A DNA stretch of 64,000 bases from Phymorhynchus buccinoides (Eukaryota; Mollusca; Gastropoda; Neogastropoda; Raphitomidae), in NCBI GenBank assembly GCA_017654935.2, contig CM065699.1:39307950-39371949 (forward strand), read 5' to 3'. The notes under the pieces are model-generated. The model saw only the letters and a list, made by a program, of their open reading frames with translations. It had not been told where the DNA came from and ran no database searches. Position numbers and translations under genes: made by a program. This document shows positions 31,630 to 41,366 of the stretch, piece by piece. How positions within the stretch are numbered: the first letter of the stretch is position 1; each line of letters starts with the position of its first letter.

Positions 31630-31995
31630 AGAACCCAGTGGCAACGAAAACGTCATTTGGTCAAAATGTACCCCTCCCCCATCAGTCACACACCAAACAA
31701 AATGCATTAAAAAAAGGCGTGGTGCAGCACTAGCTGCAACGCACTCTCCAGGTGGGAGCAGCCTGAATTTCTCAAGAGCTGAGTCTCTTGTGTGGCGATT
31801 ATAAAACTAAAACAAATACCACTAAAGTCACTAAAGAAGAGCAGGGAGAAATCCTGCTGCCTGGTATGGCCAAATTGATAGCTAGGTTTTCCAAGTGTGC
31901 CCCCCCCTCCCCCAAAAAAAATTGGGAAGCACTGCACTTGTGGCTACGCGCTCTCCTGGAGAGAGCAGCACGGATTTCACAGAGAAGTCTGTAAT
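31630..31995 (+). mobile_element. Two SINE 3' fragments in tandem
   Basis: 31637-31800 carries CAGTGGCAACGAAAACGTCA and GCACTCTCCAGGTGGGAGCA. 31860-31990 carries GCCAAATTGATAGCTAGGTT and GCGCTCTCCTGGAGAGAGCA. They match the body and tail of the SINEs at 10056 and 7030. Neither has a tRNA head. They lie just 3' of the kinase gene's stop codon and may be within its 3' UTR. Confidence 0.65.
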
Positions 31996-32033
31996 TAGAA
32001 TATGCCAAATACCAAAACTAAAAACACGCTCTT

Positions 32034-32276
32034 TCACAAACCGTGACCCCCTTCGGACAGAGCGAGGCTCTGCTTCAGCAGGCGGATCATGGTGCGGACC
32101 AGGGACAGGGGAGGCTTGCGCACGGGCACGTGGCCCTGCTCCTCAGAGTGGTGGGACAGGCACTCCTCGAGGACGGCCTCCAGTTTGGGCGCTACGGAGG
32201 CCGGGGCGCCGGAGAACAGCGACTTCCCCCCAAGCACCTTGGGTAAGTGGCTGGACAGCACGTCGCGGCACAGAGT
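32034..32276 (-). CDS. DIPK1: DIPK1-like gene, last coding exon
   Basis: 243 bp, residues 369-448 and stop. The acceptor is CCTTTTCAG|ACTCTG. It begins TLCRDVLSSHLPKVLGG and contains LEAVLEECLSHH, matching the C-terminal helical end of FAM69 proteins (..AVQEC..). It ends SEGGHGL. Confidence 0.85.
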   Translation of the reverse strand, partial: TLCRDVLSSHLPKVLGGKSLFSGAPASVAPKLEAVLEECLSHHSEEQGHVPVRKPPLSLVRTMIRLLKQSLALSEGGHGL

Positions 32277-35200
32277 CTGAAAAGGATGACCAAAAAAATA
32301 AGAAATACAAAAAATACAGTGGAGAACTGATAAATCAAAAACGGGTAACTCAAAAACACCGAAAATAACTCAAAATAATGTTTGGGTCCCAGTACAGTAC
32401 AGACCTTCAAAAATCATCCCAAATGAGGTCTTATAAGGGAGGGGTCTTATAAAGGAGGTAATTTTAATACTTACAATGAAGGGCAATGTCTCATAGAAAT
32501 AGGTCTTATATGGGAGGGAGTCTTATAATGGGAGGTCTTATAAGGGAGGTTCCACTGTATAATAATCTATGTTGAAAAGTCTTTCTAACTGAAAATATTG
32601 GCTATCTCAAAATAAAATGTCAGTCCCTTCAATTTTGACTTTTTACTGTATGTTATTTGTGAGCAGTGGTGAAGAACTCGAGGATGGACAAAGCGATATG
32701 ACAAATTGTCCTGAAACGATAAAGTCAATAGGACAAACTTTGAAAATGTCCTGGCCCTGTATTCACATTGAGATAGCATGAGACTTAGCATCATGCTAAC
32801 TTAGAAGCTCTTCCAAAAGTCCTATTAAATCCTATAGGACATTGGAAGAGCTTCTAAGTTAGCATCATGCTAAGTCTCATTCTATCCCAATGTGAATGCA
32901 GGCCCTGGTTATTGCAGAAATGAGAAATCAATAGGAATGCTAGTATGTCGTTTCCGACAATGACTGCCAGATAGCAGAGTGGGGGGGCAGATACTATTCT
33001 GGCGGGCTGGGCGAGCATTTGTTTATAGTGGAGATGGCCTGCCCAGGGTACATCCCCACTCTCTCAGCCAAAAGGGATTTGAGGACACGGCTGGCGTTAA
33101 GGAGCGTAACTGTTTAAGACTAGTATTAGTAAGGTGTGTTTCCCCCATGGGGATACCGGGGGGTCTTTTGTACAAATAGTTCCCCCACCTTCTGGAAGTT
33201 CTGTGCTTGTAACTTCCTCTAATCTGCCACTCTTTTTGACTCTGCCTTTTTCCTTTGCTTACTGTCATTTGCTATCTTTCTTTGTCACTGGTTCATTCTC
33301 CTGCCTTTTTTTTCTAGAAATTCTTACAAAGATATCTTTAGCCGAAGTCGGACATGCTGGGCCTATTTCTTAGTTAGGCGCATAACGGCAGCATGACGCA
33401 TCTACGCTCATATGACAGGAAACTGTCTGAGCGAACGAAGAAGAAGAAGAAGAAGTTAAGAGAGGTGCAAAGGTTCAGAAAATCAGCGAGATAAGGAGCC
33501 AGACCGAAGTATCGCTGTGTGTTTTCTCCTGTTATGCCAATAGGGCATTTGCCACGAGACTTCGAACTCTATACAAGACTACTAACTTGCCCGCGCTCGT
33601 TCTGCCCAAGTTGCGTTGACCTTTCTTATTCAGCTCTCTGAATTCAACTCAGTGAAATCCAAGGTCGCTGGCATGCGGCAAATGCCCTATTCACAAGAGC
33701 AAAGTTCACAAACTGTAAAAGTGTAAGAAAGTGAATCTTTCGCACTCTTCCATAGCGTGATGAACGGACCTTTTGTGTGCTTATTGTTTAACAGTTAGTT
33801 TCTTTTGGGGGGCTAACAAAAAAAATTCACGTTAAAAACAATCACATCTGCCTCTCACTTCACATCGTGGGGGCTTGAGCCGCCATTATTTTCAAGCAAG
33901 CAAGCGACAACGACCACTCAAAATGGTTGCTATCCACAATTTCGGCAGTTTAAAATTTATCTAAACGGCAACTTCCAATAACCGGAACAGGCGGCTAAAA
34001 TTCGTTTTTTTTTAACATTGCGCCCGATTTTCTTATTGTCCGGGACACATATAGACACTCACTGACTCAGCGATGGTAGGCATCTCTGGAATTGAATAAG
34101 TATCAACATGGAATTGATAAGTATGAATAAAGCAATTAAAATTACGGCAATGAAACTGCAGAAGTTTTCTTTTTAGTCTTTTGAAAATAAAATACAGCTA
34201 AAATATAGAATACTAACAGGTCTGCAAGTTGGTTGGACACGCGCATACCCCCCCTTGAAATAGAAGAGAAATCACGTCATGCTTGCGTCATTTTGAGGGG
34301 TACGCAACCCCCCTTGGTACTCTAGTTCAGATTTCATTTCACATTCACAATGTAAACAAGCGCGAAATCGCAATAGTTTGTGGCACGCGGTCTATTTTTA
34401 CCACTCCAATCATGAGTTACCTCCCCTGGCTTTTCAATAATTTTAATCTGTAAACCAGAATGTTATCTCTGCACCATTTCGTAACTTTTTATATCTTTTG
34501 GAAAACATTTAAAACTATGTATCCTACTTATACTCATCAAAAGAAGCACTGCATACTCGTCGTGTCTGTTGTAGTGTCTGTATTACGTATGTTTATTATT
34601 TTGTACGCTTTTAAAATACATCATTTTAAAGAGCGGCCAAAAGTGTAGCCTCGATATGAAGTGCGACAATTTTGTCAAAATGTGCGACAATTTTGGAACG
34701 ACAGACCGACCGACAGAGTGAGTTATAGGTTTGTGGCTTGAGCCACAAACAAAAAAAAAGAAATGACTAAAACATTTTCAGGAACCAAACAGTCTGACGT
34801 TAACTGTTACAGTGGAACCTCACTCAGTTATAAGACTCCCTCCCACATTAACCCTCTCTAGGACACAGACGCCAAATTCGACCAAATTTTGTCAACTCAT
34901 GCAGCCCGTATGCGCCGATTGCGCCCGCTGAACGCCAGGTCTAGAAGTTCACTTTCACTTTCTCCCTACCCACAATGCAATATACTAAGTTAGTTCTTCC
35001 TGTTCCTGACTCTCAGTGGTCCGTTTTTGGTTCTTACAGCAAGGGAAAGCACCCACTAGTCTTTTTGAACAGATTTTTCGAAGTGACCCCAAATTTTTTT
35101 CTTCTTTCCACGTGACGTGACGCAGTATGGACTCGGCGCGATGCTCGGAGTGCCATTACGGATTTTTTAAATTCCAATTCATGGTTTGTTGTGTGACAGT

Positions 35201-37657
35201 GTGTTAGCTTTGGAATAATAATATCATCATTGCTATTCAATATGCATCTTTCAGAAATGAAATGTGAGTTAGACTTTATTCTGGGTGATTTTTTTAATGA
35301 AAAGATTTGGTGTGACGTTCGGAGTTAATTCCCATCTCTCGGGAACTGGGATCGATTCCCGGTTCGAATGGTTGGGAGTCATTGGGTTAAGACCTACTTC
35401 TCTGAGACATTGCCCTTCTTTGTAAGTATTAAAATTACCCCCCTTGTAAAACCCACTGTACTTGCCATCATTTCCATTTCACTTGACACAGTTTTTCTTT
35501 GTTTCCTCTGTCATTTATTTCTTGTTGCTCATTGTATCTAATGGTCTTCAGCTTTACTTATTGGTAAATGCAACATCAAGGAAACCAGATATCACACTGG
35601 TCTAAATTTAACATCGCTTACCTGTGAACCCACTCAAAAACAACAAAAATGCTTACCTGTAAGTTATTATTGGTTATGACCGCATAGCACCTGCCAGAAT
35701 CCGCACGGCACCAGCCGCCGCAGTCGAAAAAGTTGCAGTCCTCATGCGTCTTGCAGCGCGACGTGCGGAAGGTCTCCATCATGCGGGTGTCGAAGAACAC
35801 CGTGTCGGCATCAATCACTCTCACGCTGCCGTCGGCACACACGCCGAAGTTGGTCCCCTTGATGTCGCACAGGTGCAGCACCTCGGGGAAGTCCTCCTCC
35901 AGGCGCTGCATCAGCTGCAGGAGCTTGACGAGGGCCGCGGCCTTCTGCTCCCACGGGGCCGGGACGTGGCGGCGATCCGTAAGAGAGGCCATGACCTCGT
36001 CCAGAACCCCCGAGGGGCACGACTCCTGCAGGTACATGGGGCCGCACGTTCCGTAGATGTGAGGCACGACGCCGCTCCGCTCCAGAGCCTTGACCGCGCG
36101 GTACTCCGTCTGGTCCATCAGCATCATGGCGCTCCTGAAGGCCACTCTCTGCGCAGCTTTGCCTCCCCCCGTGTACAGTCCGCTGTTCTTCTCCCACATC
36201 ACCTCCGTCAGGTTGGAGCCCGGCGGAAACGGCACGAAGCCAAACTCCCACTCCACCATGTTGCGGATCATGCGGTTGGTGTGCTGGTAGAAGTCGTCCG
36301 CGGCGTCCCCGCTGTCTGGGAAAGACTCTGGGTGGCTGGACAGCACGGAGGAGACGTTGTCGTTGGGGAATTTCAGCACCGCTTCCACCGTCCGCCCGGA
36401 GAGGCAGAAGTCTGTGCAGGACACGATGCCCACTTGCTTACCGCCGTGGAAGTCTGTGCACCTGCTGAACTGCACCTGTCGGCTTTCGCACAGAGGGTGG
36501 CAGAGAGACCCCGTGATCTTCCCTTCTCTGTAGGCTTGGCACTGGAACAAAGCCACCCAACTGCCGAGTCTGACACGAGCTTGAGACCATTTTTAAAAGC
36601 TTCCAATTTAAAATATGCATAGAGGTCTGTTTTCTAATAACAATCATACCTGGGGACGTAGTGCACACTGGGCAAGGCATCTATACTATTTGTACTAAAA
36701 ATAAATTTTAGCCCAACCATCCAATCCATTCCTCAATAGCAGCTGTCCATTCTGCTGCCTGACAGTCATAGTTGGAAACAGCAAACTGGCATACAATAAT
36801 TTCAAGAGAGTAATCACAGCCACACAATTTTTGTTTTCAATTATTAGAAAAATCCGCTGAATGAACTTCTGATTGTTTTCAGACTTCATGGGTTGCTGCT
36901 CAAAATGAGGGGTCAATTTTCAAAATGATGGGCTACTTAAGTGACACAATGGTTTCATTAATTAAATGGCTGCCCGCCTTGGCATAACTCCATAAGGATG
37001 TCAGACCAATTGACATAAGCTAGAACACCAAGGCTACATCAAAATGTTATGTTCTGCATAGTTATGCAGGGATTGTATTTAGCCATGGCAAGCTCCTAGC
37101 ATATCATCAGTCCAAAATCCTCCAAAGTCGGAGTGTGGCTGCCCACATGGCGGGGTAATCAAAAATGGTCACACATGTAATGTTCTCGTCCCTAGCTGGT
37201 GCATTTGTACCATAATGTTCAAGTGCTTCGGCTGTTGGGATGATCCCTGGAGTCCTTAAGCCAGGGTACAACAACAGCAACAAATGGCTGCCGAACTGGA
37301 TGCGCCAGACGGACGCATCCCAATGTGTTGATCATGTGAGGTTTTGAGGGAAAATATGTGTCACTGGTGTGTGCGCGCTGACACTCCGGTTCTAATAATG
37401 GCAGAAAAACAAATCTCACATAATATGTTGTTACTCACATACTCATCAATGAAGGTCACAGTGTCTGCTTCCGCACACTTCCCCAGCATGTCAAAGAGCT
37501 GGTGGCGAAAGGCGATGGCAAAGGACACGAGGGACAGCACCATGGACACCGCGCCCACGAAGCAGAAGAAGGCGATGGGACCACACCTGCACCTTCGCCG
37601 GACACACCACCATCGCTGTACCTGGGCAGGCAGATACATCCTTGACCATCTTCCCAT
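32034..37657 (-). CDS. DIPK1: DIPK1/FAM69-like divergent protein kinase (3 exons)
   Basis: Divergent protein kinase-like protein of the FAM69/DIPK1 family: type II, cysteine-rich membrane proteins of the endoplasmic reticulum whose substrates are largely unknown (family knowledge). Exons on the minus strand are 37657-37439, 36541-35657 and 32276-32034, all joined in phase 0 with GT..AG introns of 897 and 3380 bp, giving 448 residues against roughly 420-430 in vertebrate members. Residues 20-25 are basic, and 27-50 form the membrane anchor. CRAYREG-like 'CQAYREGKITGSLCHPLCE' opens the lumenal part at residue 74. The catalytic-loop equivalent CDIKGTNF is at 298-305 (D299, K301, N304), and IDAD at 316-319 replaces DFG. 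A cysteine cluster (336-358) with CNFFDCGGWC precedes the last intron. A possible N-glycosylation site is NLT at 183. GC-rich exons stand out from AT-rich introns full of MITEs. Which paralogue (A, B or C) is not decided. Confidence 0.9.
32394..32558. mobile_element. MITE family A copy (in DIPK1 intron 2)
   Basis: The right end GGAGGTTCCACTGT and interior are intact; the left end is damaged (AGTACAGTACAGACCTTC). Confidence 0.8.
32755..32904. mobile_element. Near-perfect hairpin, ~60-bp arms
   Basis: The arms CCTGTATTCACATTGAGATA and TATCCCAATGTGAATGCAGG at the ends, and TTAGAAGCTCTTCCAA / TTGGAAGAGCTTCTAA at the centre, are complementary over about 60 bp with few mismatches. The loop is about 25 bp. 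Probably a foldback MITE in the DIPK1 intron. Confidence 0.85.
33130..33460 (+). repeat. GAA-tailed retroposon copy
   Basis: GGGGATACCGGGGGGTC, GTTCCCCCACCTTCTGGAAG, TGTGCTTGTAACTTCCTCTA, then ACGGCAGCATGACGCATCTAC and a GAAGAAGAAGAAGAAG tail. It matches 10790-11105 and 60180-60455, and 1-30 plus 505-545. Confidence 0.65.
33461..34808. other. DIPK1 intron 2 sequence, no other gene
   Basis: Mostly single-copy intronic sequence. GGCATTTGCCACGAGACTTC (33545) and GGCAAATGCCCTATTCAC (33678) form an inverted pair around a 140-bp loop, so 33538-33695 may be another small TIR element. No exon is supported. Confidence 0.4.
34809..35459. mobile_element. MITE family A copy split by a TTAA element
   Basis: Left part 34809-34847 (ACAGTGGAACCTCACTC .. 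CTCCCTCCCACA) and right part 35391-35459 (GACCTACTTCTCTGAGACAT .. CCACTGT) make up one family A copy, as seen uninterrupted at 37812-37970 where CCCACATAAGACC is continuous. Confidence 0.8.
34848..35390. mobile_element. TTAA-flanked insertion inside MITE A (543 bp)
   Basis: TTAA stands at each junction (34848-34851 and 35387-35390), the site where the family A consensus has a single ATAA/TTAA. The left end is CCCTCTCTAGGAC and the right end GGGAGTCATTGGG. The TTAA duplication points to a piggyBac-type mechanism. No transposase frame is intact. Confidence 0.65.
35657..36541 (-). CDS. DIPK1: DIPK1-like gene, coding exon 2 (kinase core)
   Basis: 885 bp, residues 74-368. The acceptor is GGCTTTGTTCCAG|TGCCAA and the donor TTACAG|GTAAGC. 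It contains most of the kinase-like fold and the cysteine cluster. The frame upstream of the acceptor (starting MALFQ) is intronic. The long antisense ORF at 35744-36622 is a shadow of this GC-rich exon. Confidence 0.92.
36978..37266. repeat. Dispersed repeat family H, copy 3 (reverse, in intron 1)
   Basis: Reverse-complement match to 29385-29640 and 31305-31590 (ATGTCAGACCAATTGACATA .. TCCCTGGAGTCCTTAAGCCA). Confidence 0.8.
37439..37657 (-). CDS. DIPK1: DIPK1-like gene, coding exon 1 (membrane anchor)
   Basis: Codes residues 1-73. The start at 37657 is supported by an in-frame TAG nine codons upstream. The donor is GAGTAT|GTGAGT. It holds the basic RRRCRC stretch and the hydrophobic segment PIAFFCFVGAVSMVLSLVSF, then a lumenal segment ending TFIDEY. 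Confidence 0.85.
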
Positions 37658-37731
37658 CCTAAACGCCTTGCACTTTCGTTGCTATCTTTCGCGGAGCGAA
37701 GGGAGGACGTGGACTACAGCCATATCCGTAG
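37658..37731 (-). promoter_or_regulatory. 5' UTR of DIPK1-like gene with a short uORF
   Basis: A good 3' splice site (TTTTTATTTCAG|CTACGG) at 37732 suggests a separate non-coding first exon further upstream. The 74-nt leader has an upstream ATG opening a 13-codon frame (MAVVHVLPSLRER, stop TAG) that ends before the main start. The promoter itself was not located. Confidence 0.5.
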
Positions 37732-37811
37732 CTGAAATAAAAAGTACCATCAAAAAAATAAAAGTTCAGGTATCAAATTGGCAAATCATACGTATGCATT
37801 ATAAATCTAAT

Positions 37812-37970
37812 ACAGGGAAACCTCCCTCATAGTCATAAGGCCTCCCACTACAAGACTCCCTCCCACATAAGACCTACTTCTCTGAGACATTGCCCTTCTC
37901 TGTTCACCTCTCTTGTACGACCCATTTTTTGGATGATTTTTGAAGGTCTTATAAGGGAGGTTCCACAGTA
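37812..37970. mobile_element. MITE family A copy
   Basis: ACAGGGAAACCTCCCTCATA at the left, GGAGGTTCCACAGT at the right; interior in reverse orientation relative to the 683 copy. Confidence 0.8.
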
Positions 37971-38023
37971 CAATATCTTCAGAATAGTTTACATACAGTG
38001 ATAAAAAAAAACCTATTACAATG

Positions 38024-38075
38024 ACAGTGGAACATCCCATAGACTCCCTTCCTTTTAAGACCTACTTCTGAGTCA
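38024..38075. mobile_element. MITE family A fragment
   Basis: ACAGTGGAACATCCCATAGA plus AGACCTACTTCTGAG; only the left part remains, followed by poly-A. Confidence 0.65.
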
Positions 38076-38303
38076 GCCACCATTTAAAAAAAAAAAAAAA
38101 AAATTTCATGTGGGGCCGAGTGTTCTAGGACTAGCCAGGGGTGCCCGGCCGTGCATGCCCTCATCTATCTAGCCTTGATTTTGTTTTCCCCGCGCTGCAT
38201 AATTCTTTGAACCCCAGTATGTCAATAATTGCCGGTTATGGCAGGTGGACATTATTGGTAGAAGAAGGGCCATCCTTTGGCATATCATCGACGGGGCATT
38301 AAC

Positions 38304-38460
38304 TAATTCCGGACATATATCATTATATGTCCGGAATTAATAAATAGCTGTCAATTTGATGCATTTGCTTCAAGGGAAGTAAATCTGTGTGCCCTTGGTC
38401 ACTTCTAAACTCGCTTCGTTCCCTTAGACAATTTTGCCTCTGTTTTTGTAGTGGTTTGTT
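38304..38460. repeat. Dispersed repeat with 34-bp palindrome, copy 1
   Basis: 38304-38339 is a palindrome (TAATTCCGGACATATAT and its complement, 2-bp centre). It continues with AAGGGAAGTAAATCTGTGTG and CACTTCTAAACTCGCTTCG, shared with 58805-58930 and, more diverged, 60040-60165. Confidence 0.7.
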
Positions 38461-38679
38461 GTGGGGTCAGAGTAGTTTTCCTATATAAAGTCTATAAAAC
38501 TCTGATCTACCACTTCCCTACATGTGTAAACCTGAAGTAAAAACACAATCTTCTGTAATTTCTTGATCTTGATAATAGTCGAAAGCGCCACTGTGGCATT
38601 ATATTTTCTCCTTTTGTTTAAAATGTAGGCCCCTTTATTTTTAAAGCGACAGTCTATAAAGTATAATACTCACTCTATA

Positions 38680-39365
38680 CAAATAGAAACAGTTCAAAGG
38701 CGTGCCACTAAACTACCTAAAGAATGTAGAAACTTGACTTTTTATTATGAAAGCCTAAGCGGCTAAGGCTATGCTGTTGAATTTACATTTTCTGAAAAGA
38801 AGACTGAGACTCAAGTGAGAGGGGACCTTCTTCCAATTGGGGGATGTTTATCCTGCCCCACGGCCAAAGTCTTCATTTAGAGAAATTAGACTGCTATTGG
38901 CGCACAGGATGCATGCTTTGCGAGTTCAACTTCGTGTCATCCATTCCACCGGCACACACGGCCTACTCGTACCGAATAGGAATGGGCTTTGCGTACGTGC
39001 AAGATCTTGTGCGTGCGTTTGCACACAGGACCTCGGTTTTAGGTTTCATCCGAAGAACCTTATTCAGGCATACAAAATTTTCAATGGTATCTAAGGCCTA
39101 GATAATATTTCAATCGATTCCATCTTTTGAGTTTCACATGTTACTAACAGTAACACTACCAGAAATTGAGAGCAAAATTTATGTCAAGTATTGTAGAACT
39201 AAATTACTAATAAAAGAAAATGTTCTTATTCAGAGTTGCTAATCACTGGAATTGTTTATCATCTAACATGAAATTTGCACCTAAATCAGTAAATGGGTCC
39301 TAATATTAGTAATAAGAACCTTTTGGATACAAGTCCAAGATTCAAAGATCTTTTTTTTAATTTTG
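38680..39365 (+). pseudogene. LINE reverse-transcriptase C-terminus, decayed
   Basis: In shifting frames: VQRRATKLPKECRNL, an RGDLL segment, then QAYKIFNGI and a late SLELF region. The order '..vQrRaTKl......RGDli..YKi.ng' is typical for the end of Jockey/CR1/L2-type reverse transcriptases. A roughly 210-bp insertion (38838-39045) splits RGDL from AYKIF. Not functional. Confidence 0.55.
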
Positions 39366-39539
39366 ATTAATCATTTAATGGATGGCATTGAACATTATTT
39401 ATAGGTGTGCAACCAGACCTACAAATAATTAATTCATAAAAATACTCATTCAAAGAGGGGACGTTATATAGGCTGCGAGGCCTACGGCTATAATGAAACT
39501 AAGCCTGTCCCTACCTACCTATGTTTTGTTTGTGTGTAT

Positions 39540-39802
39540 CATGTATGTCTGGAGTCAGGAGACACTGACTAACATCAGGAGACACTTTTTCAGTAACAGA
39601 GTGACTAACTATTGGAAGTTGGAACGCACTTCCTGCTCAGACAAAACTTGCACCTGATACTAACAAATTCAAAAACCTCCTGGACAAAGACCGAAACCTT
39701 AGTAAATTAAAATACCAGTAAGTCTAATAGTCTACCAGAACATCACAGCTGTCACCTGTGCTAACTGAATTTTAAAAAAGAAAAGAAAAGAAAAGAAAAG
39801 AC
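39540..39802 (+). pseudogene. Second LINE RT C-terminal piece with AAAAG tail
   Basis: Frames read FSVTEWLTIGSWNALPAQTK, then DTNKFKNLLDKD, the very end of Jockey/CR1-type RT proteins (FF..R....WN.LP....a.s...FK..LD). A stop follows, then non-coding sequence and an (AAAAG)n tract at 39775-39800, as expected for a retroposon tail. Confidence 0.55.
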
Positions 39803-39854
39803 GCTTGAGAGGTCGACCTGACCTGAGTGAATTGTGAGTTTTTTTAATGGAAGT

Positions 39855-40590
39855 GCTTATCCCCACGACAGTCGTGCCCATAAGCTTTTCCTTCCGTTTT
39901 CCTTATTCCCACGACTGTCGTGCCGATAATGGAAAGGGGCTGTGGACATTATGGGCACGACCGTTGCGCATGGGCAAAAGAGCTGGAAGGAAACCCTCGA
40001 TCGCGTGACATTAACAAAATAGCGGGAAAGCAAAGTTTGGGAAGGAACGTGCGTCCACTGACAGACAAAGAGAAAGTTTAGTAGAGACAGTGAGCGGCGA
40101 GGTCAAATAAAGAGGAAAGTCCAGTCTACACTTAGACTTCTTTCTATTTTTAGCTTCATTTTTCACCGGAAATGGAAAGTAGCGGCTCTGTACTGTAGCC
40201 TGCATTCTATAGAGCCACTGGCGGCTATTTAGCCACGGCCTTTGAAAAACTGGGCAAAGGACAAAAACGGCAAGAAAATATGCCTACCGGAAATGAAATA
40301 ATAAGTAAATAACAGAAGCAGCACAAAAAAACCAAAAAAAACAAAAATGGCATGCAGGTTCGTGGTGATAAGGTTTTTTCACCCGTTTTCATTATCCCAT
40401 GACTGTCGTGGCGATAAGGTTTTTCACGTGTTTTCATTATCCCCACGACTGTCGTGGCCATAAGGTTTTCATTATCCACACGACTGTCGTGGCGATAAGG
40501 TTTTTCACCCGTTTTCATTATCCCCACGACTGTCGTGGCCATAAGATTTTTCACCTGTTTTCATTATCCCGACTGTCGTGGCCATAAGGT
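39855..40590. repeat. Dispersed/tandem CCACGAC-GTCGTGG dyads
   Basis: At least seven blocks contain CCACGACTGTCGTGG or a close variant (39864, 39906, 40406, 40443, 40478, 40524, 40569), each with ATTATCC on one side and ATAAGGTTTTTCAC on the other. 40370-40590 is a tandem array with about 40-60-bp spacing. Each block is itself a palindrome. Confidence 0.85.
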
Positions 40591-40656
40591 CGGCCTTTTT
40601 TAATAATTCAAAATCGTTGCGAGTTAAAATACTTACACAGCCTGTAGGGTTAACAT

Positions 40657-41100
40657 TCCTAGCTCGCTACTATGAGAGTGACTATTTGCGAAAACCACAA
40701 ATTTCACTTTTTCGTTACTTGAACCATTTACCTAACCCTAACCCTAGAAAAAAGTGAAATTTGTCGTTCATGCTCAATGTCCCAAATAGTCGATCTTATA
40801 GTATGGCTCCCCCCCCCCACCTGCATGCGCATCTCGACCCTTCCAACGAAAGTGTCGCCATCTTAGTCCTTATTTGTGTGTAAACAAAGTGAAAATATTA
40901 TCTAAATGTGTAAAGAAAACATCCAGATGTTATAAATACAGTTTAGATAAGTTTCGAATTGGAACAGCCAAATACGCAGCATCGATCTGGCATTTTTCAA
41001 ACAAAGTTACTGACTAAGATGGCGGTCTCCCATAATATGGCGCTCCTTGTGGCCGGATATGACGACAGTGGGTACAAGCCATAGCGAGCTAGGAATTTTA
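40657..41100. mobile_element. TIR/hairpin element with telomere-like motif
   Basis: The outer ends AACATTCCTAGCTCGCTA and AGCGAGCTAGGAATTTT are inverted. Inside, GACTATTTGCG..AAATTTCACTTTTT and AAAAAAGTGAAATTTGT..CAAATAGTC form a second hairpin around CCTAACCCTAACCCTAG (40730-40746). No ORF. Confidence 0.6.
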
Positions 41101-41114
41101 ACGAGCTAGGAATT

Positions 41115-41366
41115 TTAACCCTTTCGTCGCCAGACATTTTTCAGCCAAAAAATACCATTAAGCTTAACGGGGTAGAGGACCAAATAGTTTTGCAATGTTG
41201 CGGATTCATCTGTAACATGTATAAGTATAACATTAGGCCTATCCTTACCTCCCAAAATTAAGAAAATAGGGTCTTTGGATAACAGGCCCTGATTTGATGC
41301 CTTTTAGTGACATGGGTGGTAAACCATTGTGGTGCTAAAATACGACATTGGCGGTGAAAGGGTTAA
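41115..41366. mobile_element. piggyBac-like MITE, copy 3 (reverse)
   Basis: TTAA both sides, CCCTTTCGTCGCCAGACA and CATTGGCGGTGAAAGGG; internal sequence is the reverse complement of copies 1, 2, 4 and 5. Confidence 0.85.

Noticed and set aside
35744..36622. 292-codon plus-strand ORF opposite the DIPK1-like exon 2
   Set aside because: It is the antisense of a GC-rich coding exon; the minus-strand frame carries the recognisable kinase-like motifs and good splice sites, while this one has neither.
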